64,000 nt of DNA from Amarolinea sp964580725 (GCA_964580725.1 CAZOLV010000009.1:1-64000), one strand, 5' to 3'; numbered from the stretch's first letter, positions 1 to 8,863 are shown. Translations and numbers: made by a program. The notes: a model not told the origin generated them from the letters alone.

Positions 1-4
1 AACG

Positions 5-99
5 GCGCACTGAAGTGCGCACTACCAACGGCGCACTGAAGTGCGCACTACGAACAGTTCGTAGTAGGCGCTTTAGCGCCTCGGCGCACTGAAGTGCGC
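5..99. repeat. Cluster of short palindromic (REP-like) repeats
   Basis: Three identical 16-bp palindromes, GCGCACTGAAGTGCGC, sit at 5-20, 31-46 and 84-99. A different palindrome, GGCGCTTTAGCGCC, lies between the second and third at 67-80. Each can form a 6-7 bp hairpin. No reading frame covers them. They look like intergenic REP-type elements; whether they recur elsewhere in the genome cannot be seen here. Confidence 0.75.
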
Positions 100-209
100 A
101 CGACCAACCGAAGTCGAGCCTCTCCGTTGCGACGCTTTTTCTCCCCATGGGCGATTCTGTGCTATAGTAGGCCCACTTGGTCGGTCTTGATAGCAGGTCT
201 TTATGCCCT

Positions 210-911
210 ATGCCTATGATTGAAGAAACAAACAGCATTCTGGTCGTCGAAGATGAAGCAGCACTGCGCGAGGCGCTGGTCTATAACCTGCAAAAGGAAG
301 GTTACATCGTCTTTCAGGCAGCCACCGGTCTGCAGGCCCTCACGGCCGCGCGCGCCCATCAGCCAGACGTCATCATTCTCGATTTGATGCTGCCCGAACT
401 CGACGGGCTGTCGGTTTGTCGTTCCCTGCGCCGTGAACCGCAAACCGCCGAAACCGGCATCCTGATGCTCACCGCGCGCAGCGGCGAGCTTGACAAGATC
501 ATCGGCCTGGAAACCGGCGCCGATGACTATCTGACCAAGCCGTTCAGCCTGGGCGAACTGCTGGCGCGCGTGCGCGCCATGCTCCGTCGTACACGCAGCA
601 GCGGCGTCCGTGACACGCTGGAAGCGGGCGACCTCAGCCTCGATCTGATTGCACGCCGTGCGCTGCACGCCGGCGTCGAACTGCAGCTCAAGCCAAAGGA
701 GTTCAATCTTCTGGCCGAACTGATGCGTCATCGCGGCGCCGTTTTGTCGCGCGACCTGTTGCTGAACCACGTCTGGGGGCAAGATTTCTACGGCGACGAT
801 CGCACCGTGGATGTGCACATCCGCTGGCTGCGCGAAAAGATCGAAGATGATCCGGCCCATCCCCTGCTCATCCAAACCGTGCGCGGCATTGGCTATCGTT
901 TTGCCGGCTGA
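210..911 (+). CDS. phoB: PhoB/OmpR-family response regulator
   Basis: This is a two-domain DNA-binding regulator of 233 residues. The receiver domain (about 10-125) has the acidic pair E14-D15, phospho-acceptor D58 in the segment LDLMLPELDG, and the conserved K of LTKPF. The C-terminal winged helix (about 140-230) ends in the typical RTVDVHIRWLREKIE and TVRGIGYRF. A sensor kinase follows 9 bp downstream, and after it the whole pst operon. By family knowledge the protein should be phosphorylated by that kinase and activate phosphate-starvation genes. ATG 210 (or ATG 216) is preferred over an upstream TTG at 177, because homologous sequence begins just after it. A -10-like TATAGT lies at 163-168 without a convincing -35. 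The phoB label rests on the domain type plus the pst context. Confidence 0.9.
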   Translation: MPMIEETNSILVVEDEAALREALVYNLQKEGYIVFQAATGLQALTAARAHQPDVIILDLMLPELDGLSVCRSLRREPQTAETGILMLTARSGELDKIIGLETGADDYLTKPFSLGELLARVRAMLRRTRSSGVRDTLEAGDLSLDLIARRALHAGVELQLKPKEFNLLAELMRHRGAVLSRDLLLNHVWGQDFYGDDRTVDVHIRWLREKIEDDPAHPLLIQTVRGIGYRFAG

Positions 912-920
912 GGAGCGTTC

Positions 921-2141
921 ATGAGCGAAAGCCTGATCGTCGTTGGCGCACTCGGACTGCTCACCCTGCTTTGGCTGACTCAGCGCCTGCGTGCCCGCCT
1001 GACCGCCGCGACTTACGAACTGGCGCGCCAGCGGCGCGCCGTGCAAGAACTGCGCCAACAGATCGCATCACTCCAGTCCCAACGCCGGGCGTTGGGCGCC
1101 GTGGCCACCTGCGGCCTGGTCATGCTCGACGCTGAGCGGCGCCTGCTGTGGTTCAACGACGACGCCCAAGAGGTCATGCGGTCCGATGCCGCGGCCGGCC
1201 ACCTGCTCATCGAGATGCTGCCCAGCTACGAAATCAGCCAGACGGTTGATGACGCCTGGGAGCGCCATGCCCTGGTCGAACGGCAAGTGCCGTTCAAGTC
1301 CAAACTGTGGCAGGTGCGAGCCTGGGACATCGAGCAGGAAGGCATCGTCCTGGCGCTCAACGACGTCAGCGAGTTGCAGCGCCTGGGGCGCGCCCGGCGC
1401 GAATTCGTCGCCAACATCTCGCACGACCTGCGCACCCCGATTGCCGCCGTGCAACTTTCGCTGGAAACGCTGCGCGGCGGGGCGCTCGACGACCCGGTGA
1501 TGAGCCGCCGCCTGCTCGACAACATGACGACCCAGGCCGATGCCCTGCAGCAACTGGCCGCTGAACTGTTCGACCTGAGCCAGATCGAATCGGGGCAGGT
1601 TCTGCTCAAGCTGACGCCGGTCGCGGCGGCGGCGCTGGTCGAGCCGGTCGTAGAGCGGCTGCGTCCCCAGGCCGAACGCAAAGCCCTGCAAATCGAGATT
1701 GCGCTGGATGCCCCGGAGCCGGCGCTGGCCGATACCGAGCAGATGCGCAAAGTGGTCGTCAACCTGCTGCACAACGCCATCAAGTTCAGTCCGGCCGGCA
1801 AACGCGCCGGCATCATGGCGTGGCCCATCGCCTGTCAGAATGGCACACTCAGCGCCGGCGCCCAACGCGCCCTGCCGCCACCCCCCGCCGGTTTCGCCGA
1901 CGGGCAGTGGATCGCCTTCATGGTGTGGGACGAAGGCCCCGGCATCCCTTCCAGCGAGCTGCCCCGCATCTTCGAACGTTTTTACAAGGGCGATCGCGCC
2001 CGCGCCCGCAGCGGCGAAACGGGCGCCGGCCTGGGCCTTTCCATCGCACGACACATCGTCCTGGGCCACGGCGGCCAGATCTGGGCCGAAAGCGCACCAG
2101 GCCAGGGCGCTCGCTTCTTCTTCACCCTCCCCATCGCCTGA
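921..2141 (+). CDS. phoR: PhoR-like sensor histidine kinase
   Basis: This is a membrane-anchored histidine kinase of 406 residues. One N-terminal hydrophobic helix (about 4-20) is followed by a short coiled segment, a PAS-like domain (about 55-150), the dimerisation/phosphoacceptor helix with H168 in ISHDLRTPIAAVQ, and the ATP-binding domain with N box (HNAIKFS), G1 (DEGPGIP) and G2 (GAGLGLSIARHI). The architecture (one helix, PAS, HisKA, HATPase, no large extracellular sensor) matches PhoR, which reads phosphate status through the Pst transporter and PhoU. It lies 9 bp after its regulator gene. Its stop codon lies inside the first unit of a tandem 25-bp repeat, so the 3' end of the gene appears to have been duplicated. 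Confidence 0.88.
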   Translation: MSESLIVVGALGLLTLLWLTQRLRARLTAATYELARQRRAVQELRQQIASLQSQRRALGAVATCGLVMLDAERRLLWFNDDAQEVMRSDAAAGHLLIEMLPSYEISQTVDDAWERHALVERQVPFKSKLWQVRAWDIEQEGIVLALNDVSELQRLGRARREFVANISHDLRTPIAAVQLSLETLRGGALDDPVMSRRLLDNMTTQADALQQLAAELFDLSQIESGQVLLKLTPVAAAALVEPVVERLRPQAERKALQIEIALDAPEPALADTEQMRKVVVNLLHNAIKFSPAGKRAGIMAWPIACQNGTLSAGAQRALPPPPAGFADGQWIAFMVWDEGPGIPSSELPRIFERFYKGDRARARSGETGAGLGLSIARHIVLGHGGQIWAESAPGQGARFFFTLPIA

Positions 2142-2240
2142 ATCAATGACTCGACCCATCGCCTGAATCAATGACTCGACCCATTGCCTGAATCAATGAC
2201 TCGACCCATCGCCTGAATCAATGACTCGACCCATCGCCTG
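2131..2240 (+). repeat. Tandem 25-bp repeat, four copies plus a partial
   Basis: Units begin at 2131, 2156, 2181 and 2206, and a 10-bp partial copy ends at 2240. The third copy has one substitution. The first unit contains the last codons and stop of the upstream kinase gene. The array therefore looks like a tandem duplication of the gene end into the intergenic space, just before the candidate Pho box. Confidence 0.9.
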
Positions 2241-2253
2241 ATTATTATCACCT

Positions 2254-2319
2254 CTTAATCGGCGTGTTAATGAACCTTGAACGCCGCATAAAGCTGAGTT
2301 AAACCAGCGGTGCTATCCT
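2254..2319 (+). promoter_or_regulatory. Candidate Pho box and pstS promoter
   Basis: Five TTAA-like hexamers occur at a period of about 11 bp: TTAATC at 2255, TTAATG at 2267, TTGAAC at 2277, ATAAAG at 2288 and TTAAAC at 2299. This resembles the direct-repeat TT(A/T/C)A(C/T)A sites of PhoP/PhoB regulators. A -10-like TATCCT (2314-2319) follows, with the repeats covering the -35 position, as in activator-dependent promoters. The role is inferred from spacing and from its place before pstS. Confidence 0.5.
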
Positions 2320-2462
2320 GACCACAGGAATGCGTCCCCAGGGTGCCAGCCTGCGCGCCATCGCTTCCTGCGTGATCGGCGCGCGCAAGCAGGTTTCGAG
2401 AGAGCGCCCAGTCAACGATGCACAGTGTCCTGTACAGAAGGAACAAAGAGGAGATTCTTTTC

Positions 2463-3488
2463 ATGCGTACGAAAGTCGTGTTTGCCATCGCCATCCTGTT
2501 GATGGCGTTGAGCGCATGCGCCACACCGGCCCCAACCACTGCCCCGGCGACTGCCCCAACCACTGCCCCGGCGACTGCCCCAACCACTGCCCCGGCGACT
2601 GCCGCAACGGCAGCCCCCGTCGAGCCAACCAAAGCCGCCCCCGAACTGTCCGGCGACATCGCCATCGATGGTTCTTCGACCGTCTATCCGATCACCGAAG
2701 CGGCCGCCGAAGAGTTCGGCCTGCTGCATCCCCAGGTCAAGGTTGCTGTCGGCATCTCTGGCACCGGCGGCGGTTTCAAGAAGTTCTGCAACGGCGAAAC
2801 CGACATCTCCAACGCCTCGCGCGCCATCAAGAGTTCCGAAAAAGAGGCGTGCGCCGCTAACAATGTCGAATACACCGAGTTCCTGGTTGGCCTGGACGGC
2901 CTGACCGTCGTCATCAACCCCAAGAACACCGCCGTCCAGTGTCTCACCGTGGCGCAGCTCAAGCAGATCTGGGACACCGACAGCAAGGTGAAGAATTGGA
3001 AAGAAATTGATCCGAGCTTCGCTGACCAGCCGCTGACCCTGTACGGCCCCGGCACCGATTCGGGCACCTTCGACTTCTTCACCGAGGTCATCAACGGCGA
3101 AGCCAAGCGTTCACGCGCCGACTACACCGCCAGCGAAGACGACAACGTGCTGGTGCAGGGGATCGAAGGGGATGTCAACGCCCTCGGTTACTTCGGCCTG
3201 GCCTACTACATCGAAAACCAGGACAAGCTCAAGGCCGTGCAGATTGACGGCGGCAAAGGCTGCGTGGCCCCCTCGTTCGATACGGTCAACAAGGGCGAAT
3301 ATGCGCCGCTCTCCCGCCCGCTCTACTTCTATGCCAACAACAAGGCTCTGAGTCGCCCCGAAGTGTACGAGTTCACCAAATTCTATCTCGACAACGCACA
3401 ACTCGTCGTATCCGAGGTCGGTTACGTCGCCGTGCCTGCCGAGCGTTACGAGGAAGGCCGCGCCGCTTTGGCCAAGTTCGCCAAGTAG
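2463..3488 (+). CDS. pstS: Phosphate ABC transporter substrate-binding lipoprotein PstS
   Basis: This is an extracytoplasmic phosphate-binding lipoprotein of 341 residues. A lipoprotein signal peptide ends at LSAC with lipidated C19. A Thr/Pro/Ala linker (about 20-60) contains three copies of the octapeptide APTTAPAT encoded by perfect 24-bp repeats at 2529-2600. The binding domain has the family signatures IDGSSTVYPITEAAAEEF, GISGTGGGFKKFC, ASR and GPGTDSGTFDFF, which form the phosphate site. ATG 2463 is preceded by GAGGAG at 2448-2453 (9-nt spacing), so an in-frame ATG at 2418 is not needed. It is the first gene of the pst cluster; a strong hairpin after it would favour higher expression of the binding protein than of the membrane components. 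Confidence 0.95.
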   Translation: MRTKVVFAIAILLMALSACATPAPTTAPATAPTTAPATAPTTAPATAATAAPVEPTKAAPELSGDIAIDGSSTVYPITEAAAEEFGLLHPQVKVAVGISGTGGGFKKFCNGETDISNASRAIKSSEKEACAANNVEYTEFLVGLDGLTVVINPKNTAVQCLTVAQLKQIWDTDSKVKNWKEIDPSFADQPLTLYGPGTDSGTFDFFTEVINGEAKRSRADYTASEDDNVLVQGIEGDVNALGYFGLAYYIENQDKLKAVQIDGGKGCVAPSFDTVNKGEYAPLSRPLYFYANNKALSRPEVYEFTKFYLDNAQLVVSEVGYVAVPAERYEEGRAALAKFAK

Positions 3489-3591
3489 TCGCCGGCGTCT
3501 TTCATGGCCGCCTTGAACCACTGAGGTTCGCCCAGTCCCTCCTCTCGTGACTGCCCTCAGTCCTCAGTCAATCATGAACCTTCATTGGTTC

Positions 3592-3630
3592 CCCTGCCAG
3601 CCCGGCCCGGTCGGGTTGGCAGGGTCTTTT
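3592..3630 (+). terminator. Intrinsic terminator/attenuator between pstS and pstC
   Basis: A 13-bp stem (3592-3604 pairing with 3612-3624, one G-T pair) with a 7-nt loop is followed by TCTTTT. It lies in the 184-bp gap after pstS. It probably acts as a partial terminator that lets pstS be made in excess over the permease genes. Confidence 0.85.
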
Positions 3631-3672
3631 GTCGAAAGTGGCCTGGAATCCGAACTTGAGGTAGAATTCATC

Positions 3673-4692
3673 ATGCAAGCCATCAATCGGCAACCATCAG
3701 ACCTGATGCAGCGTGGAGGCTGGCAACAAGAAACCATGAGCGAACAACAGGCCGGCCAGCCCACCGCATCTGGCCGCACCGATAGGCCGGGCGTCGTTTT
3801 TGCCCGCAATCGTTGGCGCGCTGTGCGGGAAAGAGCCATTGGCACCGTACTCTTCCTCTGCGCCGCCGTGTCCATTTTGACCACCATCGGCATCATCGGT
3901 GTCCTCATCTTCGAAACGATCGAGTTTCTGCGCGTCGTTCCGCTCTTCGATTTCCTGACGGGCACAGTCTGGACGCCCCTGTTCAACCCACCCAGTTTTG
4001 GCGTCCTGCCACTGGCGATTGGCACCATCATCGTCTCGCTGATCGCCATGCTGATCGCACTGCCGCTCGGCCTGCTGGCCGCCATCTACCTGAGCGAATA
4101 CGCCAGCATGGAACAGCGACGCATCCTCAAGCCGCTGCTCGAAATCCTGGCCGGCATTCCGACGGTCGTTTACGGCTACTTCGCCCTCACCTTCGTCACC
4201 CCAACGCTGCGCGCCATCTGGCCGCAGATGCAGGTCTTCAACGCCCTCAGCGCCGGCATCGTTATGGGCATCATGATCATCCCCCTCGTCTCGTCTCTGT
4301 CCGAAGACGCCATGAACGCGGTGCCACGCGCCCTGCGCGAAGCGGCCTATGGCCTGGGCGCAACCAAGCTCGAAGTCACCCTGCGCACGGTTGTTCCCGC
4401 CGCACTTTCCGGCATCACCGCCGCCTTCATCCTGGCCATCTCGCGCGCCATCGGCGAAACGATGATCGTCCTGATCGCCGCTGGGCAAAGCACCATCATG
4501 CAGCTCGACCCGCTCAAGGCCATGGAAACGATGACCGCCTTCATCGCCCGTGTCAGCCTGGGCGACAACCCGCAACAGAGCATCGAGTTCAAGACCATTT
4601 TTGCCGTCGGCATGCTGCTCTTCATCATGACCTTCGTGCTCAATCTCATCAGCCAACGAATCCTGACGCGCTATCGCCAGGTCTATCAATAA
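3673..4692 (+). CDS. pstC: Phosphate ABC transporter permease PstC
   Basis: This is an inner-membrane subunit of the high-affinity phosphate transporter, about 339 residues from ATG 3673 (GAGG 11 nt upstream); ATG 3736 is an alternative. After a hydrophilic, poorly conserved leader come six predicted membrane segments. The cytoplasmic EAA-type loop that docks to PstB is seen as LREAAYGLGATKLEVTLRTVVPAALSGI. The sequence AISRAIGETMIVLIAAGQ is typical of PstC. It is followed by pstA and should form a heterodimeric channel with it. Confidence 0.93.
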   Translation: MQAINRQPSDLMQRGGWQQETMSEQQAGQPTASGRTDRPGVVFARNRWRAVRERAIGTVLFLCAAVSILTTIGIIGVLIFETIEFLRVVPLFDFLTGTVWTPLFNPPSFGVLPLAIGTIIVSLIAMLIALPLGLLAAIYLSEYASMEQRRILKPLLEILAGIPTVVYGYFALTFVTPTLRAIWPQMQVFNALSAGIVMGIMIIPLVSSLSEDAMNAVPRALREAAYGLGATKLEVTLRTVVPAALSGITAAFILAISRAIGETMIVLIAAGQSTIMQLDPLKAMETMTAFIARVSLGDNPQQSIEFKTIFAVGMLLFIMTFVLNLISQRILTRYRQVYQ

Positions 4693-4741
4693 CCATTGTC
4701 ACGATCCGATCGAGTGGGGAAAGATCAAGAAAGCCTTGCAG

Positions 4742-5626
4742 ATGAACGCATTCTCACATCAACGAACCGAATTTCGCCAGAATCTCGCCCGACGCAAGCG
4801 CGCCGGTCGCCTCTTTGCCGTTGTGGCGTTCATAGCCACCCTGGTTGGGCTGCTCGTTCTCGCCATCCTGCTGGTGGATGTCATCAACAAGGGTCGAGCC
4901 TGGTTCGACTGGCAGTTCCTCACCAGCTTCCCGTCACGATTTCCAGAAAGGGCCGGCATCCTGTCTGCGTTTGCTGGATCGCTCTGGCTCGTCGGCATGA
5001 CCGCCCTCATCGCCTTCCCCATCGGCGTGGCCGCCGCTATCTACCTCGAAGAGTACGCCGCACAGAACTGGGTCACCAATCTGATCCAGATCAACATCGC
5101 CAACCTGGCGGGCGTGCCGTCCATCGTTTATGGGCTGCTTGGTCTTGGCATCTTCGTGCGCACCCTGATGTTGGGCCGCAGCTTGTTGGCGGGCGCCCTG
5201 ACCATGAGCCTGCTCATCCTGCCCACCATCATCATTGCGGCGCGCGAGGCCATCCGCGCCGTGCCGGCCTCGCTGCGTCACGCCTCGCTGGCGTTGGGCG
5301 GCACCCGCTGGCAAACCGTCTGGCACACCGTGCTGCCGCTCGCCTTTCCCGGCGTCTTGACCGGCACGATCCTGGCGCTTTCGCGCGCCGTGGGCGAAAC
5401 GGCGCCCCTCATCACCATCGGCGCCCTGACCTACATCGCCTTCTTGCCCGAAAACATCCTCAGCCAGTTCACGGTCTTGCCCATCCAAATCTTCAACTGG
5501 ACATCGCGCCCCCAGGCCGATTTCCGTTCCCTGGCCGCCGCCGGCATCATCCTCCTGCTCGCCGTTTTGTTGACGGCCAACGCCGTCGCCATTTTGCTGC
5601 GCGACCGGCTGCAAAAACGTATCTGA
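4742..5626 (+). CDS. pstA: Phosphate ABC transporter permease PstA
   Basis: This is the second permease subunit, about 294 residues. Membrane segments begin at LFAVVAFIATLVGLLVLAIL. The EAA loop reads SLRHASLALGGTRWQTVWHTVLP, and the family motif ALSRAVGETAPLITIGA follows. ATG 4742 is chosen over TTG 4736. It lies 49 bp after pstC and 16 bp before pstB in an uninterrupted operon. Its length and topology match PstA. Confidence 0.93.
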   Translation: MNAFSHQRTEFRQNLARRKRAGRLFAVVAFIATLVGLLVLAILLVDVINKGRAWFDWQFLTSFPSRFPERAGILSAFAGSLWLVGMTALIAFPIGVAAAIYLEEYAAQNWVTNLIQINIANLAGVPSIVYGLLGLGIFVRTLMLGRSLLAGALTMSLLILPTIIIAAREAIRAVPASLRHASLALGGTRWQTVWHTVLPLAFPGVLTGTILALSRAVGETAPLITIGALTYIAFLPENILSQFTVLPIQIFNWTSRPQADFRSLAAAGIILLLAVLLTANAVAILLRDRLQKRI

Positions 5627-5642
5627 TACGGGTAGATCCTTC

Positions 5643-6449
5643 ATGTCAATGTCAAACACAAACCAACCAGACGTCACATTTGCACAACATACGTTTCAGG
5701 TCAAAGACCTCAATTTCTGGTACGGCGCCAGCCAGGCTCTGAAAGACATCACGCTCGACATCCCCGCCCGCAGGATCACAGCCATCATTGGCCCTTCTGG
5801 CTGCGGCAAGAGCACCTTCCTGCGCTGCTTCAACCGCATGAACGAACTGATTCCTGGCACGCGCGTCGCCGGCCAGGTGTTGTTCGCCGAACAGGACCTC
5901 TACGCCCCCAACGTAGACCCGGTGGAAGTACGCCAGCGCATCGGCATGGTTTTCCAAAAGCCGAACCCATTCCCCCAATCCATCTTCGACAACGTCGCCT
6001 ACGGCCCACGCATCAACCGCATGCGCGGCAACTTGCCGGACATCGTCGAAAGATCACTGCGCCAGGCCGCCCTCTGGGACGAGGTGAAGGATAAGCTGCG
6101 CGCCAGCGCCTACGCCCTCTCCGGCGGCCAGCAACAGCGGCTCTGCATCGCGCGCGCTCTCGCCGTCGAACCGGAGGTCATCCTGATGGACGAACCGTGC
6201 TCGGCGCTCGACCCCATCGCCACCCTGAAGATCGAAGAGCTGATGGTCGAACTGGCAACGCAGTATACGATCATCATCGTGACCCACAACATGCAGCAGG
6301 CCGCGCGCGTCTCCGACATCACCGCCATGATGATGCTCGATGACAATCGCAAATCTGGCGCCGTCATCGAGGTCGGCCCGACGCGCGCTATCTTCACCTC
6401 ACCGCGCGACAAGCGCACCGAGGACTACGTGACCGGTCGTTTTGGTTGA
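5643..6449 (+). CDS. pstB: Phosphate ABC transporter ATPase PstB
   Basis: This is the cytoplasmic ATPase that powers phosphate import, 268 residues. Visible motifs are Walker A GPSGCGKST (50-58), the Q loop MVFQKPNPFP, signature LSGGQQQRLCIARALA, Walker B VILMDEPCSALDP and the switch histidine in IIVTHNMQQA. RCFNRMNELIPG is characteristic of PstB. It precedes phoU with ATG 6455 a few bases beyond its stop, so the two are probably translated together. Confidence 0.96.
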   Translation: MSMSNTNQPDVTFAQHTFQVKDLNFWYGASQALKDITLDIPARRITAIIGPSGCGKSTFLRCFNRMNELIPGTRVAGQVLFAEQDLYAPNVDPVEVRQRIGMVFQKPNPFPQSIFDNVAYGPRINRMRGNLPDIVERSLRQAALWDEVKDKLRASAYALSGGQQQRLCIARALAVEPEVILMDEPCSALDPIATLKIEELMVELATQYTIIIVTHNMQQAARVSDITAMMMLDDNRKSGAVIEVGPTRAIFTSPRDKRTEDYVTGRFG

Positions 6450-6454
6450 AAATC

Positions 6455-7141
6455 ATGTCAATTCGTGTTCATTTCGAGCAGAAACTCAAGAAGGTCCAGT
6501 CTGACGTCCTGCTGTTGGGCAGCATGGTCGAGCACACCATTCTCGACGCCGTGGAGGTCCTGCGCCAACGAGATCTGGACGCCGCACGCCAACTGATCGC
6601 CAACGATCGCCTGATCAACGAGCGGCGTCTGGGGATCGAAGACAACTGTCTGGCCTTGATTGCCACGCAGCAGCCCATGGCCAACGACCTGCGCACCCTG
6701 GCAGCCGTCCTCGAGATCGCCACCGAACTGGAACGGATCGGAGACTACGCCAAAGGCATCGCGCGCATCACGATCATGCTGGCAGACGAGCCACCGATCG
6801 TCCCCCTGACCGACATCGAAGCGATGGCGCGTAAAGACTGCGACCTGCTGCGCCGCGCCCTCGACGCCTTCAGCCGGCGCGATGTCGAGATGGCGCGCAC
6901 CCTACCGCGCGAAGACGACGAAGTAGACGCCCTCTACAACCGCGTGCAGAGCCAGGTCATCGCCGCCATCGTCGCCGATACGCGCGTCACCGACCAGGCC
7001 ATGCGGCTACTCTGGGTTGCTCACAACCTGGAACGCGCCGCCGACCGTGTCACCAACATCTGCGAACGCGCCGTTTTTACGATCACGGGCCGCATGATCG
7101 AACTCGACGTACTCGATTCTCTGCACAACGCGCCCGACTAA
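6455..7141 (+). CDS. phoU: Phosphate signalling protein PhoU
   Basis: This is a cytoplasmic helical protein of 228 residues with two tandem PhoU repeats. The metal-binding signatures can be seen as TELERIGDYAKGIARI in the first repeat and HNLERAADRVTNICERAVF in the second. By family knowledge it couples the Pst transporter to the PhoR-type kinase and damps the Pho response when phosphate is plentiful. It is the last gene of the pst operon. ATG 6455 is used because the in-frame TTG at 6446 lies within the pstB stop region. Confidence 0.95.
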   Translation: MSIRVHFEQKLKKVQSDVLLLGSMVEHTILDAVEVLRQRDLDAARQLIANDRLINERRLGIEDNCLALIATQQPMANDLRTLAAVLEIATELERIGDYAKGIARITIMLADEPPIVPLTDIEAMARKDCDLLRRALDAFSRRDVEMARTLPREDDEVDALYNRVQSQVIAAIVADTRVTDQAMRLLWVAHNLERAADRVTNICERAVFTITGRMIELDVLDSLHNAPD

Positions 7142-7183
7142 TGGCGCCTGGCTCCCACCTGGCGTCTTCCAGGAGGTGATCTG

Positions 7184-8863
7184 ATGCCAAGTACAACCAC
7201 AGCCCCGGCTTCGACCCTGCCCCAGGAGGTCGAACTCAAGTTTCGCCTCGCCGGCGCAGAGGATTTTGCCAGCCTGCTGGCGCTCGACCGGCTGGGCGAC
7301 TTCACCCTGCACGACGCCGGCATCCAGCGCGGCGAAGACCTGTATCTCGACACGGCCGAACGCAGTTTTCTGAACGCCGGCTTCGTTTGCCGTCTACGGC
7401 CGCGCGCCGATGGCGCCTGGCTTGCAACGCTCAAAGGCATCCAGGCCGGCGGTCAACAGGCGCAAGGTCTGCACCAGCGCGCCGAAGTCGAAACTGCGCT
7501 GGCGGCTCCCGGTCCGCCCGATACCTGGCCCGACAGTCCTGCACGCACCCTCGCCCAAACCCTGGCCGCCGACGATCCGCTGGAAGAACTGATCCGCATC
7601 CAGCAGACACGCTACCTGCGTCAGGTCAGGCTGAAGGAACGCCAGATCGCCGCCATGACCGTGGATGCCGTAGTCTTTGCCGCCGCCGACGAGCCGATGT
7701 GGTTGACGGAAGTCGAGCTGGACGCCGGCGGCAGTCGGGACGAACTACTGACCTTTGGCGCAGCACTGCAAACCGCCTTTCCTGGCCTGACGCCCGAACC
7801 TCGCAGCAAGTTGATTATCGCCCTGGGCCTGGCAGGCGCCAGCCAAAGCGAACTGGCGCTGGCAGCGGGTGAAACCTTCGACGCTCCAGAAACCACCACC
7901 CAACGCAAGGGCGGGCGCACTGCCGGCGTGCGCAGCGATGATCGCATGTCCGAGGCGGGGCGCAAAATCCTGCGCTTTCATTTTCGCCGCATGCTCCGCT
8001 GCGAAAAAGGCGCTCGCGAAGGTCTCGACATCGAGGCGCTGCACGATATGCGGGTCGCCACGCGCCGCATGCGCGCCGCCGTCAAAATCTTCGAGCCATA
8101 CTTCGAAGAAGACGCCCTGCGGCCCTTTGCGCGCAACCTGCGCCGCACCGGCCGCGCCCTGGGTCAGGTGCGCGACCTCGACGTGCTGCTCGACAAACTG
8201 ACGCGCTACGCCCAGACCCTGCCTTCAGATCAACAGACCGGCCTGGAGCAGTTACTGCAGGCCTGGCAAGCACAGCGCGACGCCGCCCGCGACGCCATGC
8301 TCGCCTTTCTCGATAGCGGCCGCTATCGCCAGTTCAAACGTGAGTTCGACGAATTCCTGACCGCCCCCCTGGCGGGCGCGCCCCGACTCGACCCCAATCA
8401 GCCGCAGCGCATCCTGGTTTGCCATGTCGTCGCCAGCGCCATTTGGCGTTCCTATGAAACGATCCGCGCCTTCGAATGGGTACTCGACCGGGCGCCGCTG
8501 GAGACGCTGCACCAGTTGCGCATCGAAATCAAGGGGCTGCGCTATTTGCTGGAATTCTTGCGCGAGGCATTGGGAGACGAAGCGGCCGCCGTCATCCAGG
8601 AGTTGGTGCAGGCGCAAGACACTTTGGGCGATCTGCACGACGCCGATGTCGCCATTCATCTGCTCAGCGACTTCTTGACCCACATCACCGGCCTGCCGCA
8701 AGCGCGGGCGCGCAAACAGCCAGAACTGCGCGGCGTGACATCATATCTGGCGGCGCAGGAAGGTCAATTGCGCAAACTGCTGCGCCGCACGCCCGCCGTC
8801 TGGAAACGGCTCAATGCGCCCAGGCTGCGCCGCCAACTGGCGCTGGCCGTGGCCAGCCTGTAA
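7184..8863 (+). CDS. CYTH and CHAD domain protein
   Basis: This 559-residue protein fuses a CYTH domain (about 12-215) with a CHAD domain (about 262-555). The CYTH signature ExExK is EVELK at residues 15-19; such tunnels hydrolyse or bind inorganic triphosphate/polyphosphate. The CHAD half has HDMRVATRRMRA and a second LHQLRIEIKGLRYLLEFL, the conserved basic helices that bind polyphosphate. It lies 42 bp after phoU behind an unusually complete Shine-Dalgarno sequence, AGGAGGTGAT at 7171-7180, suggesting strong translation. The Pho setting supports a role in polyphosphate or triphosphate turnover. Substrate is inferred, not shown. Confidence 0.9.
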   Translation: MPSTTTAPASTLPQEVELKFRLAGAEDFASLLALDRLGDFTLHDAGIQRGEDLYLDTAERSFLNAGFVCRLRPRADGAWLATLKGIQAGGQQAQGLHQRAEVETALAAPGPPDTWPDSPARTLAQTLAADDPLEELIRIQQTRYLRQVRLKERQIAAMTVDAVVFAAADEPMWLTEVELDAGGSRDELLTFGAALQTAFPGLTPEPRSKLIIALGLAGASQSELALAAGETFDAPETTTQRKGGRTAGVRSDDRMSEAGRKILRFHFRRMLRCEKGAREGLDIEALHDMRVATRRMRAAVKIFEPYFEEDALRPFARNLRRTGRALGQVRDLDVLLDKLTRYAQTLPSDQQTGLEQLLQAWQAQRDAARDAMLAFLDSGRYRQFKREFDEFLTAPLAGAPRLDPNQPQRILVCHVVASAIWRSYETIRAFEWVLDRAPLETLHQLRIEIKGLRYLLEFLREALGDEAAAVIQELVQAQDTLGDLHDADVAIHLLSDFLTHITGLPQARARKQPELRGVTSYLAAQEGQLRKLLRRTPAVWKRLNAPRLRRQLALAVASL

